The position numbers and the translations under genes are program-made. A DNA stretch of 64,000 nt from Pseudomonas chlororaphis (GTDB taxonomy: Bacteria; Pseudomonadota; Gammaproteobacteria; Pseudomonadales; Pseudomonadaceae): positions 372,001-436,000 of the forward strand of contig NZ_MOAL01000008.1 of the NCBI RefSeq assembly GCF_003731765.1, written 5' to 3'. The notes beneath the pieces are model-generated. The model was given only the letters and a program-made list of their open reading frames with translations. It did not search any database and was not told where the DNA came from. Below, piece by piece: positions 49,631 to 58,567 of the stretch. Each line of letters opens with the position of its first letter. The stretch's first letter is position 1.

Positions 49631-49658
49631 ATTCTAAGGAATATCCGGACTTTTGCAA
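49631..49658 (-). promoter_or_regulatory. Sigma70 promoter TTGCAA-N16-TAGAAT of the rpsP operon
   Basis: Minus-strand -35 TTGCAA (49658-49653) and -10 TAGAAT (49636-49631) with a 16-base spacer. Transcription would start near 49624, giving a leader of about 65 bases before rpsP. Confidence 0.7.
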
Positions 49659-49776
49659 ATGTCTTTTTCCGGCGCCTATCGGCCGCCATGCAGATTTGCT
49701 ATAGAGCCGTCGCGAACAACGGCGAGTCAGCGCCCGCAAAAGCGGGTTGGCTGTGGATTCCACGTCCCCGTGGAAA

Positions 49777-49798
49777 GCGCCGGCATGACTGCCGGCGC
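49777..49798 (-). terminator. Hairpin after ffh
   Basis: GCGCCGGCA (49777-49785) pairs perfectly with TGCCGGCGC (49790-49798) around TGAC, 7 bases after the ffh stop, then TTTCC in the minus direction. The T tract is short but the stem is strong. Confidence 0.7.
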
Positions 49799-49805
49799 GG
49801 ATTCT

Positions 49806-51182
49806 TTACATCTTTGGCATGCCGCCGCCGGGCAACATTCCGCCCATGCCGCGCATCATTTTGGCCATACCGCCCTTGGCGGAGAATTTCTTCATCATCT
49901 TCTGCATCTGCTTGTGCTGCTTGATCAAGCGACCGATGTCCTGCACCTGGGTGCCGGAACCCATGGCGATCCGACGCTTGCGCGAACCGCTGATCAGCTC
50001 AGGGTCACGGCGCTCGGCCGGGGTCATGGAGTTGATGATGGCTTCCATCTGTTTGAACTGCTTCTCGGCTGCGCCCTGGGCATTGCCCATCTGCGCCAGG
50101 TTGACCCCACCGATGTTCGGCAGCTTGTCCATGAGCCCGCCCAGGCCGCCCATGTTTTTCATCTGTTGCAGCTGATCGCGGAAGTCTTCGAGGTCGAAGC
50201 CCTTGCCCTTTTTCAGCTTCTTCGCAAGTTTGTCGGCCTTGTCTTTGTCGAGGGTCTGCTCGGCCTGTTCGATCAGGCTGAGCACGTCACCCATGCCGAG
50301 GATGCGCGAGGCAATACGCTCGGGGTGGAACGGCTCCAGCGCCTCGGTCTTCTCGCCCATACCGATGAACTTGATCGGTTTGCCGGTGATGGCGCGGACC
50401 GACAGTGCAGCACCGCCACGGGCATCACCATCGACCTTGGTCAGGATCACGCCGGTCAGTGGCAGTGCATCACCAAAAGCCTTGGCCGTGTTGGCGGCGT
50501 CCTGGCCGGTCATGGCGTCGACCACAAACAGGGTTTCCACGGGCTTGATGGCCGCGTGCAGCGCCTGGATCTCTTCCATCATCTCGCCGTCGATGTGCAG
50601 ACGGCCGGCGGTGTCGACGATGACCACGTCGATGAATTTGAGTTTGGCTTCTTTAATAGCCGCTTCGGCGATGGCCACCGGCTTCTGGCTCAGGTCCGAC
50701 GGGAAGAAGGTCACGCCGATGTCGTTGGCCAGGGTTTCCAGCTGTTTGATCGCCGCCGGACGGTAGACGTCCGCCGAGACCACCATCACGCTCTTCTTCT
50801 TGCGCTCTTTAAGGAATCGCGCCAGCTTGCCGGCAGTGGTGGTTTTACCCGCACCCTGCAGACCGGCCATCAGGACCACGGCTGGCGGCACCGCACTGAG
50901 GTTCAAATCCTCGTTGGCGGCGCCCATCAGGCTTTCCAGTTCCGCCTGGACGATCTTCACGAAGGCCTGGCCCGGCGTCAGGCTGCGCGACACCTCGGTG
51001 CCGACCGCACGTTCCTTCACCGAATTGACGAAGTCTTTGACCACCGGCAAGGCGACGTCGGCTTCCAGCAACGCCATGCGCACTTCACGCAGGGTGTCTT
51101 TGATGTTGTCCTCGGTCAGCTTGGCCTTGCCGGTGACATGGCGCAGCGTCTGCGAGAGACGGTCGGTTAGGTTTTCAAACAT
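49806..51182 (-). CDS. ffh: Signal recognition particle protein Ffh
   Basis: GTPase that delivers membrane proteins to FtsY and SecYEG. ATG 51182 gives 458 residues, the usual length. N-domain helices (1-85), then the G domain with G1 GLQGAGKTTTAGKLA, G3 DTAGRLHIDGEM and G4 TKVDGDARGGAAL. The C-terminal M domain (from about 330) is methionine-rich, with RRIAMGSGTQVQDIGRLIKQ binding 4.5S RNA and a flexible end GGMGGMLPGGGMPKM. Transcribed ahead of, but separately from, the rpsP operon. Confidence 0.97.
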   Translation of the reverse strand: MFENLTDRLSQTLRHVTGKAKLTEDNIKDTLREVRMALLEADVALPVVKDFVNSVKERAVGTEVSRSLTPGQAFVKIVQAELESLMGAANEDLNLSAVPPAVVLMAGLQGAGKTTTAGKLARFLKERKKKSVMVVSADVYRPAAIKQLETLANDIGVTFFPSDLSQKPVAIAEAAIKEAKLKFIDVVIVDTAGRLHIDGEMMEEIQALHAAIKPVETLFVVDAMTGQDAANTAKAFGDALPLTGVILTKVDGDARGGAALSVRAITGKPIKFIGMGEKTEALEPFHPERIASRILGMGDVLSLIEQAEQTLDKDKADKLAKKLKKGKGFDLEDFRDQLQQMKNMGGLGGLMDKLPNIGGVNLAQMGNAQGAAEKQFKQMEAIINSMTPAERRDPELISGSRKRRIAMGSGTQVQDIGRLIKQHKQMQKMMKKFSAKGGMAKMMRGMGGMLPGGGMPKM

Positions 51183-51279
51183 GCGCGATCCTTTCAGGCC
51201 CAAGGTAGACCGGGGGTAATGGCGGCCCAGAGCGTAATAAACAAGTGCTCGATGAGCCTGCGGCGTGGGCAGGTCGCGG

Positions 51280-51285
51280 ATTATA
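51280..51285 (-). promoter_or_regulatory. -10 box TATAAT upstream of ffh
   Basis: A consensus TATAAT on the minus strand 97 bases before the ffh ATG, preceded at about 17 bases by only a poor -35 match. The best promoter candidate in the ffh/ypjD divergent gap. Confidence 0.5.
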
Positions 51286-51391
51286 GCGAAGACTGCGCGT
51301 GGCGCACACCTCGCTGACTGCGGCCACGGTCTTTCGGCACTCAGGGTTCTATGCCAAACTCAGCGACTTTCGGGCTTGCCTAACAGGATTT

Positions 51392-52204
51392 ATGCTCCCC
51401 TTGTCACCCAGCTTGCTACCCACTATCGCCGCCGCTTGCCTCTACGCCGCTGCGACCGTCTATCAAGGCACTCGCCTGGCCAAAGGCACCAAGGCGGACA
51501 AACGCCTGCTGGTTACGCTGGGCATCTTCGCCCTGCTGGCTCACTGCACCAGCCTGTTCACTCACTTGGTCACGCCCGTCGGCCTGGGCCTGGACTTTTT
51601 CAGCGCAGCGAGCCTGATTGCTGCTGCCGTCATTGCCCTGACCCTCCTCGCCTGTTCGCGGATACCGGTGGAAAACCTGCTGATCCTGCTGTTCCCCCTC
51701 GGCGCCCTGACCGCGCTGACGGCGCAGTTCGTGCCCACTGGCACGGTGCCGGTGATCGATGAAGAGCCAGGGATTCTCGCCCACATCCTGCTGTCGATCC
51801 TGGCCTACGGCATGTTCACCATCGCTGTGTTCCAGGCCTTGCTGCTGCTGGTGCAAGACCACCAACTCAAGCACAAACATCCCTCCGGGCTGATCAAGAA
51901 CTTCCCTCCGCTGCAAACCATGGAAAGCCTGCTGTTCGGTTTTCTCTGGGCCGGCTGGACCCTGCTCTCGCTGTCGCTGATCTCCGGCTGGCTGTTTGTC
52001 GAGAACCTGTTTGCCCAGCACCTGGTGCACAAGACCCTGCTGGCCTGCCTGGCCTGGATCGTCTTCAGCGTGCTGCTGTGGGGCCGCAACCGCCTCGGCT
52101 GGCGCGGGCACAAGGCAATTCGCTGGACCCTGGCCGGATTCTGCCTGCTGATGCTGGCGTATTTCGGCAGTAAGCTGGTCCGTGAATACATCCTGCATAT
52201 CTGA
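51392..52204 (+). CDS. ypjD: Inner-membrane CcsA-like protein (YpjD)
   Basis: 270 residues from ATG 51392 with AGGA upstream; the longer open frame adds a non-hydrophobic leader and is less likely. About eight transmembrane helices. The conserved parts of the cytochrome c assembly (CcsA) family are present, such as AHILLSILAYGMFTIAVFQAL and LISGWLFVENL, but the tryptophan-rich haem-binding loop of true CcsA/CcmC is missing. YpjD stands in the same place relative to ffh and a CNNM gene in other gammaproteobacteria. Function unproven. Confidence 0.88.
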   Translation: MLPLSPSLLPTIAAACLYAAATVYQGTRLAKGTKADKRLLVTLGIFALLAHCTSLFTHLVTPVGLGLDFFSAASLIAAAVIALTLLACSRIPVENLLILLFPLGALTALTAQFVPTGTVPVIDEEPGILAHILLSILAYGMFTIAVFQALLLLVQDHQLKHKHPSGLIKNFPPLQTMESLLFGFLWAGWTLLSLSLISGWLFVENLFAQHLVHKTLLACLAWIVFSVLLWGRNRLGWRGHKAIRWTLAGFCLLMLAYFGSKLVREYILHI

Positions 52205-52216
52205 CGAGCGGCGATC

Positions 52217-53455
52217 ATGGACAACATGCCCATAGGGCCGATGCTCGCGGTAGTGGCCCTGCTGGTTTTATGGTCGGCACTGTTCACTGCCATCGAGGCC
52301 GCCCAACACCACCTGCTGACCCTGCGCGCCTCCCGCTCCGGAGACAAACCCCAGGGACGCCTGAACTTCCCCCGGGGCAGCTTGATCCTGTGCAACACCC
52401 TGTGCCGAGTGCTGGTGGTGATTATCAGCACCCTGCTGGCGCTGTTCTACCAGGCGGAAAACGGCCCCTGGCTGGCCTGCCTGCTGACCACCTGTGGCTT
52501 GCTGGTCCTGGCCGACTACCTGCCCCGTAGCCTGGCGGCGCGCTACCCGGAAGCACTGCTGGGCCTGGGCAACACCCTGCTGGCCATCCCCCTGAAGATC
52601 ATTTACCCGGCCGCCTGGCTGCTCAATTCCATCAGCCAGTTGCTGCTGCGCCCCTTCACGCCAAAGGCCAGCGTGGTGAAACAGAGCGATGACAACCAGG
52701 ACACTGACACGGACGAGTCGCCACCCCACGAGCACAGCCATCACCGCCCCCACGTGCTGTCCGGTATCCACGCCCTGGACAACATCACGGTCAATGACAT
52801 TCTGGTGCCACGCAGCGACGTCGACGGGATCAACCTCGACGAGCCGATCGAAGCCATCATCGAACAGTTGCGCCTGTCCAAGCGCACACGCCTGCCGGTG
52901 TTCCACAGCGATATCAACCAGGTGGAGGCCGTGCTCAACACCCGGCAGATCCGCCATTTGCTGCCCGACGCCCGCCTGAGCAAAGAGGCCTTGCTGGCCG
53001 CCTGCCACGAGCCCTACTTCGTCCCCGAAAGCACCCCACTGCAACTGCAACTGCTGAACTTCCACAAACAGCAGCGGCGCCTGGGCATGGTGGTGGATGA
53101 ATACGGTGAAGTGCTGGGCATCGTCACCCTGGAAGACATTCTCGAAGAAATCGTCGGCGAATTCGAAAGCGAACACAGCCTCGACAACCCCCATATCCAC
53201 CCCCAGGCCGACGGCCGCTATGTGGTGGAAGGCGCCGCGTCGATTCGCGACCTGAACAAGAGCCTGGGCTGGCACCTGCCCTGCGACGGCCCCAAGACCC
53301 TCAACGGCCTAGTCACCGAAGCCCTGGAAACCATTCCCGACAGCGCCGTGTGCCTGAAGATCGGCCGCTATCGCCTGGAAATCCTCGAGACCGAGGACAA
53401 CCGGGTCAGCCGAGTACTGATTTGGCACACCAGCTCGACACCCGTTGCGGCATAA
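52217..53455 (+). CDS. CNNM/CorC-type transporter-associated protein (YfjD/HlyC-CorC family)
   Basis: 412 residues. Residues about 1-190 are a DUF21/CNNM membrane domain with four hydrophobic helices (PMLAVVALLVLWSALFTAIEA first). A CBS pair follows (about 195-330, including VNDILVPRSDVDGINLDEPI and RLGMVVDEYGEVLGIVTLED), then a C-terminal CorC_HlyC domain (RYVVEGAASIRDLNKSLGW). Such proteins affect Mg2+ or Co2+ homeostasis. The start is 12 bases after the ypjD stop, so the two are co-transcribed. A His-rich stretch SPPHEHSHHRPH near residue 175 may bind metal. Confidence 0.9.
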   Translation: MDNMPIGPMLAVVALLVLWSALFTAIEAAQHHLLTLRASRSGDKPQGRLNFPRGSLILCNTLCRVLVVIISTLLALFYQAENGPWLACLLTTCGLLVLADYLPRSLAARYPEALLGLGNTLLAIPLKIIYPAAWLLNSISQLLLRPFTPKASVVKQSDDNQDTDTDESPPHEHSHHRPHVLSGIHALDNITVNDILVPRSDVDGINLDEPIEAIIEQLRLSKRTRLPVFHSDINQVEAVLNTRQIRHLLPDARLSKEALLAACHEPYFVPESTPLQLQLLNFHKQQRRLGMVVDEYGEVLGIVTLEDILEEIVGEFESEHSLDNPHIHPQADGRYVVEGAASIRDLNKSLGWHLPCDGPKTLNGLVTEALETIPDSAVCLKIGRYRLEILETEDNRVSRVLIWHTSSTPVAA

Positions 53456-53772
53456 ACCTCAAGCGACGGTGAGTTCCGCGCAAAACGGCACCCTTAAAGC
53501 GATTAAACCCGCAAGATAGCCCCTGTTTTCTGGAAAAAATCGCCGTTTTTCCCCCTTGTTGAATCGATAGCCCCCTTCCTATAATCCCCAGGCTTATCCA
53601 AGCCCCGCCCGACCGCGTGCTACCCGCACTCAGCGCGTCCAGGCACCGCTTTATCGTGTCTGACCGGTGTTTGCTCCCATCCCGAGCCACCCCGCGCAAG
53701 CCCCCTGATCCAGAGGGGTACGACCAATAATAATCCGCGTCCAAACGCGCACTGACTGTCAGGGATACCTCA
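53456..53772 (+). promoter_or_regulatory. 317-base leader region of the MHS transporter with promoter TTGTTG-N18-TATAAT
   Basis: -35 TTGTTG at 53556-53561 and a consensus -10 TATAAT at 53580-53585. The transcript would have a leader of about 180 bases before ATG 53773. The leader contains a CCCC / GGGG hairpin at about 53701-53718 and no evident small ORF with a ribosome site. I see no match to a known riboswitch. The first 100 bases after the CNNM stop show no terminator. Confidence 0.55.
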
Positions 53773-55092
53773 ATGAGCACCACCTATAACGAGGCCAACG
53801 AGGCCGCGACCGCCGCTCCGACCAACTCGACCGCGCGCGTTGCCACGGCCAGCATCGTCGGCACCGCCATCGAGTTCTACGACTTCTACATCTACGCCAC
53901 GGCCGCCGCGCTGGTGATCGGCCCGGTGTTCTTCCCGCAAACCTCAGGCACGGCGCAGATGCTCGCCTCGTTCCTGACCTTTGGTATCGCCTTTATCGCC
54001 CGCCCCCTGGGCTCGGCGCTGTTCGGTCACTTTGGCGACCGCATCGGGCGCAAATCGACCCTGGTGGCCTCGTTGCTGCTGATGGGGATCTGCACCACGC
54101 TGATCGGCTTGCTGCCCGGGTACGACAGTATTGGGGCCTGGGCGCCGATCCTGTTGTGCGTGCTGCGCTTTGGCCAGGGCCTGGGCCTTGGGGGCGAATG
54201 GGGTGGCGCGGCCTTGCTGGCCACCGAGAACGCGCCCAAGGGCAAGCGCGCCTGGTTCGGCATGTTCCCCCAACTGGGCCCCTCCATCGGCTTCCTGGCG
54301 GCCAACGGCCTGTTCCTGATCCTGGCCATGGGCCTGAGCGATGAGCAGTTCCGCAGTTGGGGCTGGCGCATCCCGTTCATCCTCAGCGCCGCGCTGGTGA
54401 TGGTGGGCCTGTATGCCCGCTTGAAGCTGCATGAAACACCGGTGTTCGCCAACGCGGTGGCCAAAGAAGCTCCGGTAAAAGTGCCGCTGGTGGAGCTGTT
54501 CAGCCAGCATTGGTTGCCGGTCCTGCTGGGCGCGGCGTCGATGGTGGTGTGCTACGCGCTGTTCTATATCACCACCGCATTTTCCCTGAGCTACGGCGTG
54601 TCCACCCTGGGCTATAGCCGTGAGACCTTCCTCGGGCTGCTGTGTTTCGCCGTGCTGTTCATGGGTTTGGCGACACCGATTGCCGCCCTGGCCAGCGACC
54701 GTTACGGACGCAAGCCGGTGCTGATCGTCGGCGCGGTGCTGGCCATCCTGTCGGGCTTCACCATGGAGCCGCTGCTGACCCACGGTTCGACCTGGGCAGT
54801 GGCGTTGTTCCTGGCCCTGGAGCTGTTTCTGATGGGCGTGACCTTCGCCCCGATGGGCGCGATGCTGCCAGAATTGTTCCCGACCCGTGTGCGTTATACC
54901 GGCGCTTCAGCGGCGTATAACCTGGGCGGGATTGTCGGCGCCTCGGCCGCCCCCTTCTTTGCCACGAAGCTGGTGGCGATGGGCGGTTTGAGTTACGTCG
55001 GCGGGTATGTGTCGGCAGCAGCGCTGCTCAGCCTGATCGCTGTGCTGTGCCTGAAAGAGACGCGGGATAACGACCTGAATCGGGTCGCCTGA
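53773..55092 (+). CDS. MFS transporter, metabolite:H+ symporter (MHS) family
   Basis: 439 residues with twelve hydrophobic helices. The signature TAIEFYDFYIYATAAALV at the first helix, FGHFGDRIGRKSTL in the 2-3 loop and GGEWGGAALLATENAP in helix 5 are typical of the MHS group (ProP, KgtP, shikimate and citrate transporters). Cargo is probably a small organic acid or osmolyte; no catabolic gene is nearby to refine this. It has its own promoter with a long leader and ends at a REP pair. Confidence 0.92.
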   Translation: MSTTYNEANEAATAAPTNSTARVATASIVGTAIEFYDFYIYATAAALVIGPVFFPQTSGTAQMLASFLTFGIAFIARPLGSALFGHFGDRIGRKSTLVASLLLMGICTTLIGLLPGYDSIGAWAPILLCVLRFGQGLGLGGEWGGAALLATENAPKGKRAWFGMFPQLGPSIGFLAANGLFLILAMGLSDEQFRSWGWRIPFILSAALVMVGLYARLKLHETPVFANAVAKEAPVKVPLVELFSQHWLPVLLGAASMVVCYALFYITTAFSLSYGVSTLGYSRETFLGLLCFAVLFMGLATPIAALASDRYGRKPVLIVGAVLAILSGFTMEPLLTHGSTWAVALFLALELFLMGVTFAPMGAMLPELFPTRVRYTGASAAYNLGGIVGASAAPFFATKLVAMGGLSYVGGYVSAAALLSLIAVLCLKETRDNDLNRVA

Positions 55093-55100
55093 TAGAACCT

Positions 55101-55157
55101 ATCGCCGGCAAGCCAGCCCCTACAAGGGTTATGTGTAGGAGCCGGCTTGCCGGCGAT
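55101..55157. repeat. REP doublet (inverted pair) between the MHS transporter and purT
   Basis: ATCGCCGGCAAGCCAGCCCC (55101-55120) and TGTAGGAGCCGGCTTGCCGG (from 55134) face each other; the outer arms ATCGCCGGCAAG and CTTGCCGGCGAT are exact complements. This is a typical Pseudomonas REP pair (REPIN). It fills the space between two convergent stops and may end transcription or protect both messages. Confidence 0.88.
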
Positions 55158-55161
55158 GCTG

Positions 55162-56343
55162 TCAGAGTTCGACAACAACCGCCTGGGAAGCACGGGTCGC
55201 CTTGGCACGGGCGGCCTCGATCGACTCGTCACGCGCCAGGGCGACGCCCATGCGGCGCTGACCATTGACTTCCGGCTTACCGAACAGACGCAGCGCCGTG
55301 TCCGGCTCGCTCAGGGCCGCGCCCAGGTTGGCGAACGCAGTCTGGGTCGACTGGCCCTCCACCAGAATCACCGCCGATGCCGATGGCCCGAACTGACGGA
55401 TCAGCGGAATCGGCAGGCCCAGGATTGCCCGCGCATGCAGGGCGAATTGCGACAGGTCCTGGGAGATCAAGGTCACCAGACCGGTGTCATGGGGGCGCGG
55501 CGACACTTCGCTGAACCACACCTGATCACCCTTGATAAACAACTCAACGCCAAACAGACCACGACCGCCCAGGGCTTCGGTGACCGCTTTGGCCACGCGC
55601 TCGGATTCGGCCAAGGCTTTCGGGCTCATGGCCTGGGGCTGCCAGGATTCCTGATAGTCGCCCTTCTCCTGACGATGGCCCACAGGCGCGCAGAAGGTGG
55701 TGCCGCCCACGTGGCGCACGGTCAGCAGGGTGATTTCGTAATCGAAGTCGATAAAGCCTTCGATGATCACTCGGCCTTTGCCAGCACGTCCGCCTTCCTG
55801 GGCGTAATCCCAGGCTTTCTGCACGTCATCAGCGCTGCGCAGCAGGCTCTGGCCCTTGCCCGAGGAACTCATCACCGGCTTGACCACACAGGGGAAGCCC
55901 AGGTCTTCCACGGCCTTGCGGTAATCTTCAACGGTGTCGGCAAAGTGGTACGGCGAGGTCGGTAGGTCCAGCTCTTCAGCGGCCAGGCGACGAATACCTT
56001 CACGGTTCATGGTCAGCGAAGTGGCGCGCGCCGTCGGGATCACGGTGAAGCCTTCGGCTTCCAGCTCCACCAGGGTGGCGGTGGCGATGGCTTCGATTTC
56101 CGGCACGATGAAGTGCGGTTTCTCCGCCTCGATCACTGCCCGCAGGGCGGCTCCGTCGAGCATGTTGATCACGTGGCTGCGGTGGGCCACTTGCATGGCC
56201 GGGGCATTGGCGTAGCGGTCCACGGCAATCACTTCAACGCCCAGGCGTTGCAGCTCGATCACCACTTCCTTGCCCAACTCGCCACAGCCACAGAGCAAAA
56301 CGCGGGTCGCGGTTGGCGACAATGGAGTTCCGATACGGGTCAT
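55162..56343 (-). CDS. purT: Formate-dependent phosphoribosylglycinamide formyltransferase 2
   Basis: ATP-grasp enzyme that formylates GAR with formate in purine synthesis, an alternative to PurN. ATG 56343 (GAGGA upstream) gives 393 residues, the standard length; the longer open frame is not used. The N-terminal VLLCGCGELGKEVVIELQR, VVKPVMSSSGKGQS of the ATP-binding loop, and GLFGVELFIKGDQVWFSEVS with metal ligands are all present. The C-terminal end ARAKATRASQAVVVEL is normal. Confidence 0.95.
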   Translation of the reverse strand: MTRIGTPLSPTATRVLLCGCGELGKEVVIELQRLGVEVIAVDRYANAPAMQVAHRSHVINMLDGAALRAVIEAEKPHFIVPEIEAIATATLVELEAEGFTVIPTARATSLTMNREGIRRLAAEELDLPTSPYHFADTVEDYRKAVEDLGFPCVVKPVMSSSGKGQSLLRSADDVQKAWDYAQEGGRAGKGRVIIEGFIDFDYEITLLTVRHVGGTTFCAPVGHRQEKGDYQESWQPQAMSPKALAESERVAKAVTEALGGRGLFGVELFIKGDQVWFSEVSPRPHDTGLVTLISQDLSQFALHARAILGLPIPLIRQFGPSASAVILVEGQSTQTAFANLGAALSEPDTALRLFGKPEVNGQRRMGVALARDESIEAARAKATRASQAVVVEL

Positions 56344-56443
56344 CTGCAGGTCCTCAAAGGAGCGGATCATCGAGGGCCGAGCGCCAAGCGGGCGGCCCAT
56401 GGGGAGAAAGCGCGGCATTTTACATGAAGCGCGAGGTTTGGCC

Positions 56444-56911
56444 TCAGCTGGCGCACGCAGCTTTGCGCAGGCGCCAGGCCATGGCCAGCCAAACCACGGT
56501 CACACCGGCGAACTTCGAGCCCAGGGCCGTGAGGATCACCCCAGGCGTCAAGGCATCGATCAGGCCGAAGAAGATAAAGGTGTCCAGGGGAATGCTCAGC
56601 GCCGAACTGATCCATAGGCGGTCGTGCAGCGGACGCTTAGTGATGCTGAACACCAGCCAGTCAATGCATTCGGATACGGCGAACGCCGTGGCGCTGGCCA
56701 GGGCAATGGCCGGATCAGAGGTCACGTAAGACAGCACCAGCGCCGCCAGCATGGCCAGGATGGCGCCGTGGCCGAAACGGGTCTGCACCATGTCGCGCAA
56801 TACGAACACCAACCCACCCCATGCCGACCAGATGACGTCCAGGTGCGGAGCGGTAGAAAAGGCGTAGTTGATCAGCACGACACTGCTGATGTAGGCAATC
56901 AGGAAGAGCAT
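56444..56911 (-). CDS. VUT-family (YhhQ-like) membrane protein
   Basis: 155 residues from ATG 56911; a TTG three codons upstream is possible but less likely. Five or so membrane helices, with GGLVFVLRDMVQTRFGHGA and ASATAFAVSECIDWLVFSI matching the VUT family to which the queuosine-precursor transporter YhhQ belongs. It is shorter than E. coli YhhQ (about 220). Transport of preQ0 or a related vitamin-like compound is possible but unproved. Neighbouring genes give no hint. Confidence 0.8.
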   Translation of the reverse strand: MLFLIAYISSVVLINYAFSTAPHLDVIWSAWGGLVFVLRDMVQTRFGHGAILAMLAALVLSYVTSDPAIALASATAFAVSECIDWLVFSITKRPLHDRLWISSALSIPLDTFIFFGLIDALTPGVILTALGSKFAGVTVVWLAMAWRLRKAACAS

Positions 56912-56987
56912 GGGGTGCAAAGTACCTGTCAGGAAGGCGCACAGGGTACTTCAAGCACGGGGCCCGGGCCAAGAACGTCTAATGCGC

Positions 56988-57024
56988 TGCTCGCCGGAAA
57001 ACCGGCCCCTACACAGGGGCCACC
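56988..57024. repeat. Degenerate REP-like palindromes
   Basis: GCCGG-AAAA-CCGGC is followed at once by GGCCCC-TACACA-GGGGCC, and then AGCTTGCCGGG. They resemble half of the REP pair at 55101-55157 with changes. The site lies between the DUF1289 and VUT genes. Confidence 0.6.
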
Positions 57025-57025
57025 A

Positions 57026-57241
57026 TCAGCTTGCCGGGCTGGAACCTATCATCCATAACAGTCCACTGGACTTGGCCCGCTCATGGCACAAGACCAGCAC
57101 CGCGCGACGTTCGGTGTTGTCCATCCGACTCCAGCGGGTGATTTCATCCACCGTGCGCTGGCAGCCGGTGCAGATATCGTCGTCATCTAGCGCGCAGATA
57201 CTGACGCAGGGAGAGGCGACGGGGCGTTCGGTGGGGGTCAT
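57026..57241 (-). CDS. DUF1289 small cysteine protein
   Basis: 71 residues. The conserved core SPCVSICALDDDDICTGCQR holds four cysteines, a likely metal or Fe-S site, followed by TVDEITRWSRM as in DUF1289. Function unknown. The start overlaps the gamma-carbonic anhydrase stop (ATGA), so both are made from one message. Confidence 0.88.
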   Translation of the reverse strand: MTPTERPVASPCVSICALDDDDICTGCQRTVDEITRWSRMDNTERRAVLVLCHERAKSSGLLWMIGSSPAS

Positions 57242-57762
57242 TCTTCTTGCTCAACCAGATCACGGGCATACCGCTGGGCATTATGCACGTAGTGCGCGGC
57301 ACTGGCTTCGAGCATCTTCTTCTGGGCCTCGGTCAGTTCACGCACTACTTTTCCCGGGGAACCCATCACCAGCGAACCGTCGGGAATTTCCTTGCCTTCG
57401 CCGATCAGGGAATTGGCGCCGATGATGCAGTTTTTGCCGATTTTTGCGCCATTGAGGATCACCGCGTTAATCCCGATCAGGCTGTAGTCACCCACCGTGC
57501 AGCCATGCAGCATGGCGTTGTGGCCGATGGTCACGCCGGTGCCGATGGTCAGTGGATACCCCATGTCGGTGTGCATCACCGTACCGTCCTGGACGTTGCT
57601 GTTCTTGCCGATCAGGATCAGCTCGTTGTCGCCGCGCAGCACCGCGTTGAACCAGACATTGGCCCCCTCTTCCAGCTTGACCTTGCCCACCAGCGTGGCG
57701 TTCGGGGCGACCCAGCTCTGGGCATGGGTCTCGACTCGGGCGTCGCCCAGGCGGTATTTCAT
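57238..57762 (-). CDS. Gamma-class carbonic anhydrase-like protein (left-handed beta-helix)
   Basis: 174 residues from ATG 57762 (GAGGA 7 bases before). Hexapeptide repeats run from about residue 15 to 145 (VAPNATLVGKVKLEEGANVW, IGTGVTIGHNAMLHGCTVGD). The three zinc histidines of the gamma-CA class are visible in VMHTD and in GHNAMLHG. Members such as YrdA/CaiE often show low carbonic anhydrase activity, so the true reaction is open. 58 bases after the CoA-type Nudix gene. Confidence 0.88.
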   Translation of the reverse strand: MKYRLGDARVETHAQSWVAPNATLVGKVKLEEGANVWFNAVLRGDNELILIGKNSNVQDGTVMHTDMGYPLTIGTGVTIGHNAMLHGCTVGDYSLIGINAVILNGAKIGKNCIIGANSLIGEGKEIPDGSLVMGSPGKVVRELTEAQKKMLEASAAHYVHNAQRYARDLVEQEE

Positions 57763-57820
57763 CTTATTGTCCTCAAGGCTCAGGCAGCCGCGGGTTAAGG
57801 CCATACGTGGCGATGGCTTG

Positions 57821-58420
57821 TCAGAGAGTGATGTAGCTTTTGGGGGGCTGATGCAGGCTGATGTTGGCGTCGTACAGCAGGTTGATCAACTCGACGATCA
57901 TGATCGCCGTCAGGCCCCAGATCTTATATTCGCCATAACGGTAACTGGGCACGTACCAACTGCGCCCCTGGTAATCAATGCGATGGGTATGCTCGCGCGG
58001 GTCCTGACGGAAGAACTCCAGGGGCACACTGAACACCGCAGCGATCTCGGCGTCGTTGGCCAGGTATTCGACGTAATCGGGAATCACCCCCACATAAGGC
58101 GTGACCTTGATCCCATGACGGGATACCAGCGGGCTCAGGGGGCCGATGATTTCCACCAGCCCCGGCGGCAGGCCAATCTCTTCTTCGGCTTCGCGCAGGG
58201 CGGTAAAGATCAGGTCCGGGTCTTCAGGGTCACGCCGGCCTCCGGGAAAGGCCACTTCACCGCCATGGGTGGACAGGCCGCTGGCCCGCAGGGTCAGCAC
58301 CAGTTCAGGTTCAGCGCTACGGGTGATGGGCACCAGCACCGCAGCCTCCGGGAAACGCGTATCGGTCTCCAGCGTCAGCGGCGTGTAATTGCTTACCCGA
58401 TGAAGTAGCTCGTCCAGCAT
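57821..58420 (-). CDS. Nudix hydrolase, coenzyme A pyrophosphatase type (NudL-like)
   Basis: 199 residues. Hydrolyses CoA-like or nucleotide diphosphates. It has the NudL/CoAse pre-motif LRASGLSTHGGEVAFPGG followed by the Nudix box GRRDPEDPDLIFTALREAEE with EIG after it. No targeting signal. First of a minus-strand group with the gamma-carbonic anhydrase and DUF1289; divergent from a second Nudix gene 147 bases away. Confidence 0.9.
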   Translation of the reverse strand: MLDELLHRVSNYTPLTLETDTRFPEAAVLVPITRSAEPELVLTLRASGLSTHGGEVAFPGGRRDPEDPDLIFTALREAEEEIGLPPGLVEIIGPLSPLVSRHGIKVTPYVGVIPDYVEYLANDAEIAAVFSVPLEFFRQDPREHTHRIDYQGRSWYVPSYRYGEYKIWGLTAIMIVELINLLYDANISLHQPPKSYITL

Positions 58421-58567
58421 GAGGCATCTCGATCTGTTGGCTACCGTGCATCATGCACCAATCCCAGCAACCGCCCAACCCCCGAGCCCCGGCATGTCGC
58501 TTAACGACAACTTGCCGACAACAGGCCGCGCACGCCAAGATAGGCGCAGCCTTTTCGGATACCCAGC

